Source of the DNA: Salinivirgaceae bacterium
GTDB lineage: Bacteria; Bacteroidota; Bacteroidia; Bacteroidales; SZUA-534
Reading direction: 5' to 3'
Length of the DNA: 36,803 nucleotides
NCBI GenBank assembly: GCA_016284875.1
Contig: JAEEPS010000025.1
Span: 1 to 36,803 of the forward strand
Part shown: one piece after another, positions 15,709 through 23,935 of the stretch
Layout of the letters: the number at the start of each line of letters is the position of its first letter
How positions within the stretch are numbered: position 1 is the first letter of the stretch
The notes under the pieces: generated by a model
Told to the model about the DNA's origin: nothing
The model's input: the letters and a program-made list of their open reading frames with translations, nothing else
Databases searched by the model: none
Program-made: the position numbers and the translations under genes

Positions 15709-15749
15709 AATGCGTCCGTCGTGATTCGACGGGCGCATTATGTCTTTTT
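15709..15749 (+). terminator. Strong hairpin with T-tract directly before trkH
   Basis: Thirteen-base arms AATGCGTCCGTCG and CGACGGGCGCATT pair (one G-U) around TGATT, followed after a few bases by TCTTTTT. It ends the OmpA gene transcript. The TrkH start codon is only 5 bases beyond the T-tract, leaving no room for a separate promoter downstream of it. Confidence 0.8.
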
Positions 15750-15754
15750 GAAAA

Positions 15755-17581
15755 ATGGGCATCAAATTTCTGTTCAGACTAAAGGAGCGTTTTTTCAAGT
15801 ATTACTTTATTGTGCAAGATTTCCTGCTGAAATTTTTCAGTTTGATTTCTACAGTGTGCAATTTTGTGATATTGGTCTGCAGTCTTTTGTTTGCAACTCT
15901 GCTCATTGCGCGGCTCGGATTCTACCATCACCAGATTGTGCAGGACAATGTTGAGTCGCTTATCAGTAAAATATTCATAGTCACCTATATAGCCAAGTAT
16001 GTCCATGACATCTACGTGCTTGTGAGCCGCAAGGTTCTGCCCCGCCTGATTGACTTTCTGATATTTCTGGTCTGCACGGTGGTGTTTGTGCCCAACTCGC
16101 ACGCTTTCGCGACTGATTTTGTGGGCAGTTCGCTGCTGGCCACGTTCCCAGCGGTGGCTACGGCCATGGGGCTTATTCTGGTGTCCGATTTCTACAAGGT
16201 GGCAAAGGTCATCACATCGATGAAAATGTCACCTCCGCTGCTCTTCGCGTTCAGTTTCTTGATTATGATTTTTGTGGGCTCGGGCCTGCTCATGCTGCCT
16301 AACGTCCATCTTGGCAAGATTAGTTATTTCGAAGCGCTTTTCACATCCACCAGCACCATCTGCGTGTCGGGTTTGTCAATTGTCGATATGCCTGAAATAA
16401 TGACGTTTAAGGGCAATGTGATTCTGCTTTTCCTGTTTCAGATTGGCGGTTTGGGCGTGATGGCCTTCACTGGCTTGTTCGCCTTCGCCTTCACAGGAAC
16501 GGTCTCGTTCAAGGACCGTATACTGCTCAAAGACATGTTCTCGTCCGATACCATGAGCGACATCTTCTCGTTTCTTGCCAAAGTGCTGTCGCTGACGTTG
16601 TTGTTCGAGGCAATCGGGGCGGTGGCAATCTATTTGAGCATCAGCGATAGCAATATCATCGACCCAGTGTTCTTTGCGATATTTCATTCTGTATCAGCAT
16701 TTTGTAATTGTGGAATTTCCACTTTGCCAGATGGTTTTGCCAATCCGTTGGTTGCCGACAACAACCTCCTGCTGATGATAGTCGCAATTCTCACATCGCT
16801 TGGCGGAATCGGTTTCCCAGTGCTGATAGCCTTATACAGCAGTGTCCGCAACAAGACGGCCCAACTGCTTAGCATTCAGATGGATAGGCGCAGCATTGCG
16901 AGCCGTGTTGGGTCCGATATGGCCACTCACATTGTCATAATCACCACACTCGGCATTCTGGTGCTGGGCACTGTGGGCTATTATTATCTGGAACTTGGCA
17001 ACACCCTGGCCGACGATTCCGTAGTGTCGCGCTGGGTGAAATCGTTCTTCTGTTGTGCAACGGCGCGGACGGCGGGTTTCAACGTGTCCGACATCAGTTG
17101 CTGGAGCAACGCCACCATGGTGTTCATCATGGGCATCATGTGGATTGGGGCGTCGCCTGGCTCGACGGGGGGTGGCATCAAAACCACCACTTTCGCCTTG
17201 GCGCTCTGCTCAATTGTCAGTTTCATTCGCGGCAACCGCTACATCGAAATCGGCTACCATCGCATTGGTTTCGAGACCATTTCGCGTGTGCTGGTGCTTG
17301 TCACCATGTCGCTGCTGATAATTTTTGCCGCGTTCATCCTGTTCGCTTTCTTCGAACCTGACAAAAATCCGCTGCGGCTGTTCTTTGACACCGTGTCGAT
17401 GTACAGCACCACAGGCCTTTCAATGACTGGTACGTCAAATCTGTCGTTGCCGTCGCAGGTGCTCACCATGGTGATGATGTTCCTTGGTCGTGTTGGCCCG
17501 CTCACATTGCTGTCGGGAATCTTTGTTTCGCGCAAGGCGAAATATGCGAAGTATCCTTATAAGAATCTAACTATCAACTAA
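15755..17581 (+). CDS. trkH: TrkH/KtrB-type potassium uptake channel subunit with N-terminal extension
   Basis: A 608-residue integral membrane protein of the SKT superfamily that conducts K+ (or Na+-coupled K+) inward. All four pore loops can be seen: TSTSTICVSGLS, SVSAFCNCGIS, TARTAGFN and YSTTGLSMTG, each with the selectivity-filter Gly. The second loop has CNCG where Ala is more usual. Compared with KtrB (about 440 residues), there is an extra N-terminal region of about 160 residues with four hydrophobic segments, a feature of longer family members. The NAD-binding TrkA subunit follows after 23 bases. The stop codon runs into two AATTGAA-type heptamers. Confidence 0.93.
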   Translation: MGIKFLFRLKERFFKYYFIVQDFLLKFFSLISTVCNFVILVCSLLFATLLIARLGFYHHQIVQDNVESLISKIFIVTYIAKYVHDIYVLVSRKVLPRLIDFLIFLVCTVVFVPNSHAFATDFVGSSLLATFPAVATAMGLILVSDFYKVAKVITSMKMSPPLLFAFSFLIMIFVGSGLLMLPNVHLGKISYFEALFTSTSTICVSGLSIVDMPEIMTFKGNVILLFLFQIGGLGVMAFTGLFAFAFTGTVSFKDRILLKDMFSSDTMSDIFSFLAKVLSLTLLFEAIGAVAIYLSISDSNIIDPVFFAIFHSVSAFCNCGISTLPDGFANPLVADNNLLLMIVAILTSLGGIGFPVLIALYSSVRNKTAQLLSIQMDRRSIASRVGSDMATHIVIITTLGILVLGTVGYYYLELGNTLADDSVVSRWVKSFFCCATARTAGFNVSDISCWSNATMVFIMGIMWIGASPGSTGGGIKTTTFALALCSIVSFIRGNRYIEIGYHRIGFETISRVLVLVTMSLLIIFAAFILFAFFEPDKNPLRLFFDTVSMYSTTGLSMTGTSNLSLPSQVLTMVMMFLGRVGPLTLLSGIFVSRKAKYAKYPYKNLTIN

Positions 17582-17593
17582 TTGAAAATTAAA
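17580..17593 (+). repeat. Two AATTGAA-type heptamers at the trkH stop codon
   Basis: AATTGAA and AATTAAA follow the T of the TAA stop codon, in the same phase as the long array after GH10 (T-AATTGA...). Only two units, so on its own it would be unremarkable; it is listed because of the repeated placement at stop codons. Confidence 0.5.
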
Positions 17594-17604
17594 ACAGACA
17601 AGAT

Positions 17605-18282
17605 ATGAAGTTTATTGTTATTGGCTTGGGTTATTTCGGTTCAACGCTGGCCATCAGCCTGACCGAACAAGGGCATGAAGTTATCGGCATCGACAATAAG
17701 TTTGAGCGCGTTGATGAACTTAAAAACCAGATTGGCAACGTGATGGAGATGGACACCACCAACGAGAACGCAGTGAAAACCCTTCCGCTCAACGACACTG
17801 ATGCGGTGATTGTGGCCATTGGTGAGGATGTGGGCTCGTCGATTCTGACGCTCTCTATCCTGAAGAAACTGAACGCCAACAACATTATCGGCCGAATCAT
17901 CAGCCCCATGCACAAAAGCATTCTGAACCAAATCGGCATCGAGAACACTGTTCATCCCGAGTCGGAGACGGCAATGGCCATCAGTTTGCAGTTGCAGGTT
18001 AAAAACGCACTGAAAATCACTGAAATAGATGCTAATAATGTGATTGTGGAGTTCAAAGTGCCGCAAAAGTATGTTTCGCACACGCTCGAAACGGCCAATC
18101 TGGAGTCGCGTTTTAAACTTAAAACAGTGGCAATCAAATCGATAGGGAAGAAGGGGCTCATTCCGCGCGAGCAGACAATCACAACCCTTTCGCCCGACGG
18201 CAACTACATTTTTAAGGAAGACGATGTGATTATCGTGGCAGGTCTGCTCGACAATATGAAGAAGTTTGCGGCGGAGCAATAG
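17605..18282 (+). CDS. trkA: TrkA/KtrA potassium uptake regulatory subunit
   Basis: A 225-residue cytosolic ring-forming gating subunit. It has an RCK_N Rossmann domain with GLGYFG at 7-12 and the ribose-binding acidic residue in IGIDNK, then an RCK_C domain from about residue 140 ending in EDDVIIVAGLLDNMKKF. The length matches a single RCK_N-RCK_C unit (KtrA type), not the tandem E. coli TrkA. It binds nucleotides and controls the channel encoded directly upstream, and the two genes are surely one operon. The TAG stop codon forms part of the first unit of a heptamer repeat array. Confidence 0.93.
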   Translation: MKFIVIGLGYFGSTLAISLTEQGHEVIGIDNKFERVDELKNQIGNVMEMDTTNENAVKTLPLNDTDAVIVAIGEDVGSSILTLSILKKLNANNIIGRIISPMHKSILNQIGIENTVHPESETAMAISLQLQVKNALKITEIDANNVIVEFKVPQKYVSHTLETANLESRFKLKTVAIKSIGKKGLIPREQTITTLSPDGNYIFKEDDVIIVAGLLDNMKKFAAEQ

Positions 18283-18320
18283 GAGTTAGGATTTAGGATG
18301 TAGGAGTTAGGAATTAGGAG
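18279..18320 (+). repeat. Heptamer tandem array, unit TTAGGAT (6 copies) at the trkA stop codon
   Basis: Six 7-base units: ATAGGAG, TTAGGAT, TTAGGAT, GTAGGAG, TTAGGAA and TTAGGAG. The first unit contains the trkA stop codon (TAG at 18280-18282). Every unit carries TAG, so successive units give a stop in each of the three frames. Confidence 0.85.
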
Positions 18321-18368
18321 ATAATTATTTTGTATTTTTCAATATTAAAAACATAAAACTATTTGATT

Positions 18369-18824
18369 ATGAGTTTATACGAGAAAGTCGAGAACGACAT
18401 AAAAGCCGCAATGCTGGCTAAAGAGAAAGAGAAACTTGAGGCCTTGAGAGCCATCAAAGCCGCATTCCTGTTGGCAAAAACCGAGAAGGGCGCATCGGAA
18501 ACCTTGTCGGAAGACACTGAGTTGAAGGTGATTCAGAAACTTGTGAAGCAGCGCAAGGAGTCGGCAGAATTGTATCGCAATGGTGGCCGTAACGAGTTGG
18601 CAGACAGCGAGATGTTCCAGGCCGAAGTTATCTCGCAGTATCTGCCCGCACAGTTGAGCGAGGCCGAGATTGAGGCTGAAGTTCGCAAAATTGTTGAGGC
18701 TGTGGGCGCTAAAGGTCCGCAGGATATGGGCAAGATAATGGGCACCGCCAACAAGCAGTTGAGCGGCAAGGCCGAGAGCCGTGTCATCGCGCAGAAAGTG
18801 AAAGAAATTCTCGCATCGTTGTAA
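18369..18824 (+). CDS. GatB/YqeY domain protein
   Basis: A 151-residue soluble helical protein that matches YqeY over its full length: LYEKVENDIKAAMLAKEKEKLEALRAIKAA at the N-terminus and GPQDMGKIMGTANKQLSGKAESRVIAQKVKEIL at the C-terminus. The C-terminal region is the tRNA-binding domain shared with GatB of the Asp-tRNA/Glu-tRNA amidotransferase. Free-standing YqeY proteins have no settled function. I chose the ATG at 18369 over an in-frame TTG two codons earlier. The gap from trkA holds the heptamer array. Confidence 0.9.
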   Translation: MSLYEKVENDIKAAMLAKEKEKLEALRAIKAAFLLAKTEKGASETLSEDTELKVIQKLVKQRKESAELYRNGGRNELADSEMFQAEVISQYLPAQLSEAEIEAEVRKIVEAVGAKGPQDMGKIMGTANKQLSGKAESRVIAQKVKEILASL

Positions 18825-18875
18825 ATTGTTATGGGAGTGTGCTTTATCGGCGCATTCCACATTTTTTGAAAAAGT

Positions 18876-19679
18876 ATGAAACTATCGCTCAAACGCCCGA
18901 TTGTCTTTTTCGATTTGGAGACAACAGGCATTAATATCGTAACCGATCGCATTGTTGAAATTTCGTACCTGAAGGTTTGGCCCGACGGCCGCGAGGAGCA
19001 GAAAGCCTACCGCATCAACCCCGAAATGCACATTCCTGAGGAGGCCACGGCCGTGCACCACATCACCGACGATGACGTGCGTAATGAGCCAACTTTCCGA
19101 CAGTTTGCCAAGCAGTTCGCTCAAATCATTCAGGGTTGCGATTTGGCAGGATTCAACAGCAACAAGTTTGATATTCCGCTGCTTGCTGAGGAGTTTGAGC
19201 GAGTGGGCGTCGATTACGATTTCAGCCACAGCCGTTTCATCGATGTGCAGGTTATCTTCCACAAGATGGAGCGCCGAACGTTGAGCGCAGCCTATAAGTT
19301 CTACTGCCACAAGGAGTTGGAGGGCGCTCACGGCGCTGCCGCCGACACTCGCGCAACCTACGATGTGCTGATGGCGCAACTCGACCATTATCAGGGAGTT
19401 GAGTACGAAGACCAGTCGGGCAAAAAGTCGTGCCCCATTGTTAACGACATTGATGCCTTGTCGGAATTCTCGGCACAAAAACGCAGCGCCGACTTTGCCA
19501 ACCATTTGGTTTACAACGACAAGGACGAGATGGTTTTCAACTTTGGCAAATACAAGAATCAGCCTGTTGTGGACGTGTTCCGCAAAGACCCTGGCTACTA
19601 CAACTGGATTCTGAACGCCGAATTTCCGCTCTACACAAAGCGTGTGCTGACGAAGGTTAAGTTAGGTATGGCTAAATAG
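18876..19679 (+). CDS. DnaQ-family 3'-5' exonuclease with ExoX-like C-terminus
   Basis: A 267-residue DEDDh exonuclease. Motif ExoI is FFDLETTG (Asp13, Glu15), ExoII lies around AGFNSNKFDIPLL, and ExoIII is HGAAADTRAT (His152, Asp157), so all four acidic ligands and the general base are present. After residue about 215, the segment FNFGKYKNQPVVDVFRKDPGYYNWIL is the small C-terminal module found in ExoX-like and related proteins. It is probably a repair or proofreading nuclease on DNA. The next gene begins 9 bases after its stop, suggesting an operon, though the two functions are unrelated. Confidence 0.9.
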   Translation: MKLSLKRPIVFFDLETTGINIVTDRIVEISYLKVWPDGREEQKAYRINPEMHIPEEATAVHHITDDDVRNEPTFRQFAKQFAQIIQGCDLAGFNSNKFDIPLLAEEFERVGVDYDFSHSRFIDVQVIFHKMERRTLSAAYKFYCHKELEGAHGAAADTRATYDVLMAQLDHYQGVEYEDQSGKKSCPIVNDIDALSEFSAQKRSADFANHLVYNDKDEMVFNFGKYKNQPVVDVFRKDPGYYNWILNAEFPLYTKRVLTKVKLGMAK

Positions 19680-19688
19680 TTGGTTGAT

Positions 19689-20300
19689 ATGAAGATACTT
19701 GGCATTGGAATGAATTATCGGAAGCACGCCGCCGAATTGGGAACGGCCGTGCCAACAGAACCTGTCATTTTTCTGATGCCCGAAACGGCACTCATTACGC
19801 GTAATCTGCCGTTTTTCTACCCCGATTTCTCTAACGAGATTCACCACGAGGTGGAACTTGTGCTGAAAATCAATCGTTTGGGAAAGAATATTCCCGAAAA
19901 ATTCGCAAACCGTTACTACGATGAGATTGGCATCGGCATCGACTTCACCGCTCGCGACCTTCAGCGCAAGGCTGTTGCCGCAGGCCATCCGTGGACAATC
20001 AGCAAGGGCTTTGACGGCGCCGCGCCCATCGGCAATTTTGTGAGCAAGGCAGAGTTGGGCGACCTGAACAACATCAGTTTCTCGCTCGAAAAGAACGGGC
20101 AATTGGTGCAGCAAGGCAACAGCGCTGATATGATTTTCTCGTTCAACGCCTTAATCGCCTATGCGTCAAAGTTTTTCACGCTAAAAATCGGCGATTTGAT
20201 TTTCACTGGCACGCCCGTCGGCGTTGGCCCAGTTCAGATTGGCGACAATCTGGTGGCAAAAATCGGTGACCGCGAACTGCTGAATTTTAATGTGAAGTGA
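19689..20300 (+). CDS. Fumarylacetoacetate hydrolase (FAH) family enzyme
   Basis: A 203-residue FAH-fold protein of the short, single-domain class (oxaloacetate decarboxylase/acylpyruvase or 2-keto-hydroxy acid hydrolase type). Metal ligands fit HHEVELVL (Glu54, Glu56) with an Asp in GIGIDFTARDLQ. The substrate loop IFTGTPVGVGPVQIGD is well conserved. The exact substrate cannot be told; acylpyruvase or oxaloacetate tautomerase/decarboxylase activity is typical of this length. I chose the ATG at 19689; the frame also opens with TTG at 19680 directly after the preceding stop. Confidence 0.88.
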   Translation: MKILGIGMNYRKHAAELGTAVPTEPVIFLMPETALITRNLPFFYPDFSNEIHHEVELVLKINRLGKNIPEKFANRYYDEIGIGIDFTARDLQRKAVAAGHPWTISKGFDGAAPIGNFVSKAELGDLNNISFSLEKNGQLVQQGNSADMIFSFNALIAYASKFFTLKIGDLIFTGTPVGVGPVQIGDNLVAKIGDRELLNFNVK

Positions 20301-20366
20301 GGGGTAATTGGCAAATGCCTTCATCCACAATCAAGGTTTGAATTGGAAAAGGCGGATATATAAAAT

Positions 20367-20396
20367 TGTAGGGCTGTCATATATGGCAGCCCTACA
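20367..20396. terminator. Long hairpin between convergent genes
   Basis: TGTAGGGCTGTCATA and TATGGCAGCCCTACA form a near-perfect 15-base inverted repeat (one G-U), flanked by AT-rich sequence on both sides (ATAAAAT before, TATTTTAAAT after). It lies between the convergent FAH-family and map genes and could act on both strands. Confidence 0.75.
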
Positions 20397-20431
20397 TATT
20401 TTAAATAGGTTTCAATCAGAAATTATCATTT

Positions 20432-21208
20432 TCACCTAATCGGATACTCATCATGAATATCTGACAGCACCTCAACGCCTGTTTCCGTCACAAGCACTGT
20501 GTGTTCAAACTGTGCCGACAGTTTGCCGTCGATGGTGCGGGCGGTCCAGCCGTCGTTTTTGTCGATGTCGACGCGGGCCTTGCCTTGGTTAATCATCGGC
20601 TCGATGGTGAAGATCATGCCTGGACGCATTATCGCGCCAGAGTTTCGGCGGGCGATATGGTCAACTTGCGGGTCCTCGTGGAATTCGATGCCCACGCCGT
20701 GTCCGCAGAATTCCCAAACAACGCTGTAGCCCTTCATCTGCGCGTATCGGGCAATGAAGAACCCGATGTTGCCGAAAGTGTTTTTCGGTCGCACTTGCTC
20801 AATGCCCAAATCGAGGCAGTGCTTGGTTGCATCTATCAGATTCTGTGCATCTTGCGAAATCTGCCCGACAGAATACATTCGGCTTGTATCGCCATAATAT
20901 CCGTTCAGAATGGTTGTGACATCGATGTTTACAATGTCGCCCTCCTTCAGAATGGTTGTTGGCGATGGAATGCCATGGCAGACCACGTTGTTTGGCGAAA
21001 TGCAGCAGTATTTCGGATAGTCGCCGTAGCCCTTGCAGGCCGAAATGGCGCCGTGGTCACAGATGAATTCGTTGATGAGGTTGTCGAGGCGCTCTGTGTC
21101 AACGCCAGGCTTGATGTATTGTCCGATATAATCGAGTGAGGCAGCCGCCAGTTTTGCGCTTTTGCGGATGCCGTCAATCTGTTCTGGAGTTTTAATTCTT
21201 ATGCTCAT
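20432..21208 (-). CDS. map: Methionine aminopeptidase, type I
   Basis: A 258-residue enzyme that removes the initiator Met from nascent proteins. The five metal ligands are present at family-typical spacing: Asp96 (NIDVT), Asp107 (YYGDTSR), His170 (CGHGVG), Glu203 (TIEPM) and Glu235 (QFEHT). There is no N-terminal zinc-finger extension. It lies 9 bases after clpC and is probably its co-transcribed partner. In many Bacteroidetes map sits next to secY instead, so this is a different location for the gene or a second copy. Confidence 0.95.
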   Translation of the reverse strand: MSIRIKTPEQIDGIRKSAKLAAASLDYIGQYIKPGVDTERLDNLINEFICDHGAISACKGYGDYPKYCCISPNNVVCHGIPSPTTILKEGDIVNIDVTTILNGYYGDTSRMYSVGQISQDAQNLIDATKHCLDLGIEQVRPKNTFGNIGFFIARYAQMKGYSVVWEFCGHGVGIEFHEDPQVDHIARRNSGAIMRPGMIFTIEPMINQGKARVDIDKNDGWTARTIDGKLSAQFEHTVLVTETGVEVLSDIHDEYPIR

Positions 21209-21217
21209 TTATGTTGC

Positions 21218-23803
21218 TTACGCTTTATCTGTTTCGTTATCAGTGTTTTCTTCCGTCTCTTCGCCTTTGTCCTTTCCACCGCCCACTTTGAACACCAGTT
21301 TGTCGTCCTTCTTGTCGTACGAGCAGGTGATGGTGTCGCCATTGGCCACTTCGGCCTTCAGAATCACTTCGGCCATCTCGTCTTCGATATACTTTTGAAT
21401 GGCGCGCTTCAGCGGACGGGCGCCGTACTGTGCGTCATAGCCCTTGTCGGCAAGCCAGTCTTTCGCTTTAGGCGTGATTTTCAGCGTGTAACCCATTTGT
21501 GCCACGCGCTCGAACAGGCCTTTCAACTCAATGTCGATAATCTTGTGAATATCGTCTTTCGAGAGTTGGTTGAACATTATCACATCGTCGATGCGGTTCA
21601 GGAACTCGGGGGCGAAAGCGTTCTTCAAAGCCTTCTCAATCACACCTTTAGCCAATTCGTCGGATGAGTTTTGACGCGCAGTTGTCGAGAAGCCGACACC
21701 CGTGCCGAACTCTTTCAACTGTCGAGAACCGATGTTCGACGTCATAATAATAATGGTGTTGCGGAAGTCGATGCGGCGGCCCAGACTGTCGGTCAGGCGG
21801 CCTTCGTCGAGCACCTGTAGCAGAATGTGGAACACATCGGGGTGAGCCTTCTCAATCTCGTCCAAAAGAACGACAGAGTAGGGCTTACGGCGCACTTTTT
21901 CAGTCAGTTGGCCACCTTCTTCGTAGCCCACGTATCCTGGAGGCGCACCAACCAGGCGCGACACGCTGAATTTTTCCATATACTCGCTCATATCGATGCG
22001 GATGAGCGCGTCGTTGCTGTCGAACAGGTATTTCGACAGAACCTTTGCCAGTTGCGTTTTTCCGACGCCCGTCGGGCCAAGGAAGATGAACGTGCCGATA
22101 GGTTTGTTCGGGTCTTTCAGGCCAGCGCGGTTGCGTTGTATCGATTTGACAATCTTTGCAATGGCTTCGTCCTGACCAATCACGCTACCCTTGAGTTCTT
22201 CGCCCATCTTGAGCAGGCGGTTGCCTTCGGTTTGCGCAATGCGCTGCACGGGCACGCCCGTCATCATTGCAACCACTTCGGCCACGTTCTCGGCCGTCAC
22301 CGTTTCGCGGTGCTTAATAAGGTCGTCTTCCCACTTTTTCTTCTCATTTTCAAGTTGTTCGATGGTCTTTTTCTCGCTGTCGCGATAGTTGGCCGCTTCT
22401 TCGAACTTCTGCTGCCTTACGGCTTCAACCTTCTTGTTGCGGATTTCTTCAATCGACTTTTCAAGGTCGGTTATCTTTTTGGGAACGTGAATGTTAGATA
22501 TGTGAACCCGTGAGCCTGCTTCGTCAAGGGCGTCGATGGCCTTGTCGGGCAGGTGGCGGTCAGATATGTAGCGGGTTGTGAGTTTCACGCAGGCGTCGAG
22601 CGCTTCGTCGGAGTAGGTGACGTTGTGGTGCTCTTCGTAGCGTGCCTTGATGTTGTTCAGAATCTCGCGAGTCTCTTCGGCCGATGTCGGTTCAACCATA
22701 ACCTTTTGGAAACGGCGTTCGAGCGCGCCGTCCTTCTCAATATACTGGCGGTACTCGTCGAGCGTTGTGGCGCCGATGCATTGAATCTCGCCACGTGCAA
22801 GAGCAGGTTTTAGCATATTGGCTGCGTCCAATGAGCCGCTTGCGCCGCCCGCGCCAACAATGGTGTGAATCTCGTCGATGAACAGAATCACGTTCGGGTT
22901 GCGCTGTAACTCATTGAGAATGGCCTTCATACGCTCTTCGAACTGACCACGGTATTTGGTGCCTGCCACAATCGACGCAAGGTCGAGAGTGATGATGCGC
23001 TTGCCGAACAGAATCCTTGAAACGCGCTTCTGCACAATGCGGATGGCCATTCCTTCGGCAATAGCCGACTTGCCCACGCCAGGTTCGCCAATCAGCACGG
23101 GGTTGTTCTTTTTGCGGCGGCTCAGAATCTGCGCAAGTCGCTCAATTTCAGTCTCGCGGCCCACAATCGGGTCCAGGCGGTTCTCTTCGGCGGCCTTTGT
23201 CAGGTCGATGCCGAAGTTGTCGAGCACAGGTGTGTCAGAGTTCGATTTCGGCTGTCCGCCGTCTTTCGGCTGATTTTTCTTGTGGATGTTCTCGTAAACA
23301 TCGTCATCATCATCGTCGTCATCGTCGAAGATGTCCTGCGGCTGCTGATGAGCCTGTTTGTGCGGTTCTTCGGCTGGACTCGCGATTATCGATTTGATTA
23401 ACTGATAGTTAATATCTTGTTCGTTGAGTATTGTGGTTGCCAGGCTGCTCTCATCGCGAAGGATTGACAGCAGCAGGTGACCAGTGTTTATGGTGTCGCT
23501 TTTCATCGAGCGCGCTTCAAGATAGACGATTGTCAGCGCGTTTTCGGCGGCTTTGAGCAACGGAATGGCGTCGTTGGGTTGTATGGTACTTTGCGGTTGC
23601 CGCAACTTGTCTTCAAGTTCGTGCTTGAGAGCGGGAATGTCAGCGCCAGCGCGGTTCAGCGCGTCGATGGCAATTCCGTCGCCGTCGCGCAGAATGCCCA
23701 AAAGCAGATGTTCGGTCCCGATGCAGTCGTTGTTCAGCCGTACGGCTTCTTCCTTGCTGTAAATCAGAATCTTGTTGATTTTTGGAGAAAATTTCGAATT
23801 CAT
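21218..23803 (-). CDS. clpC: ClpC-type AAA+ unfoldase
   Basis: An 861-residue Hsp100 ATPase. Two Clp_N repeats fill about residues 1-145. The first AAA+ module has GEPGVGKS (Lys245) and the second GPTGVGKT (Lys582). Between them is a UVR-like coiled segment (RNKKVEAVRQQKFEEAANYRD), which marks ClpC rather than ClpB, whose middle domain is much longer. A GVGF tripeptide-like loop after IGSRQLKEF fits the ClpP-docking motif, so it should feed a ClpP protease. A run of nine Asp (near residue 160, DNA 23296-23330) lies in the linker between the N-domain and the first AAA+ module, and the C-terminal tail is also acidic. A 10-base inverted repeat lies 42-78 bases upstream of the start. Confidence 0.95.
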   Translation of the reverse strand: MNSKFSPKINKILIYSKEEAVRLNNDCIGTEHLLLGILRDGDGIAIDALNRAGADIPALKHELEDKLRQPQSTIQPNDAIPLLKAAENALTIVYLEARSMKSDTINTGHLLLSILRDESSLATTILNEQDINYQLIKSIIASPAEEPHKQAHQQPQDIFDDDDDDDDDVYENIHKKNQPKDGGQPKSNSDTPVLDNFGIDLTKAAEENRLDPIVGRETEIERLAQILSRRKKNNPVLIGEPGVGKSAIAEGMAIRIVQKRVSRILFGKRIITLDLASIVAGTKYRGQFEERMKAILNELQRNPNVILFIDEIHTIVGAGGASGSLDAANMLKPALARGEIQCIGATTLDEYRQYIEKDGALERRFQKVMVEPTSAEETREILNNIKARYEEHHNVTYSDEALDACVKLTTRYISDRHLPDKAIDALDEAGSRVHISNIHVPKKITDLEKSIEEIRNKKVEAVRQQKFEEAANYRDSEKKTIEQLENEKKKWEDDLIKHRETVTAENVAEVVAMMTGVPVQRIAQTEGNRLLKMGEELKGSVIGQDEAIAKIVKSIQRNRAGLKDPNKPIGTFIFLGPTGVGKTQLAKVLSKYLFDSNDALIRIDMSEYMEKFSVSRLVGAPPGYVGYEEGGQLTEKVRRKPYSVVLLDEIEKAHPDVFHILLQVLDEGRLTDSLGRRIDFRNTIIIMTSNIGSRQLKEFGTGVGFSTTARQNSSDELAKGVIEKALKNAFAPEFLNRIDDVIMFNQLSKDDIHKIIDIELKGLFERVAQMGYTLKITPKAKDWLADKGYDAQYGARPLKRAIQKYIEDEMAEVILKAEVANGDTITCSYDKKDDKLVFKVGGGKDKGEETEENTDNETDKA

Positions 23804-23844
23804 ATATCATTGAAATTTTTAACAAGGCGAATGTACGGAATTAT

Positions 23845-23881
23845 ACAAAAGAAAGGGCAGTGGAGGGGATTTTTCTTTTGT
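23845..23881. promoter_or_regulatory. Perfect 10-base inverted repeat upstream of clpC
   Basis: ACAAAAGAAA at 23845-23854 and TTTCTTTTGT at 23872-23881 are exact reverse complements separated by 17 bases. The element is 42-78 bases upstream of the clpC ATG. It is followed in the other direction by the small palindrome ACCAAATTGGT. It could be an operator or an RNA hairpin; no consensus promoter could be placed here. Confidence 0.5.
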
Positions 23882-23935
23882 CAACCAAATTGGTGCTATT
23901 CCTCGTTAAAATGGCTCATTTTCTTTGCCTTCGAT

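Noticed and set aside
15755..16230. N-terminal 160 residues of TrkH as a possible separate fused gene
   Set aside because: The hydrophobic pattern continues into the pore domain without a linker, and longer TrkH proteins with such extensions exist.
23296..23330. Run of nine Asp codons in clpC as a possible slippage error
   Set aside because: The frame stays open on both sides, GAC and GAT codons alternate, and acidic linkers between the N-domain and first AAA+ module are tolerated.
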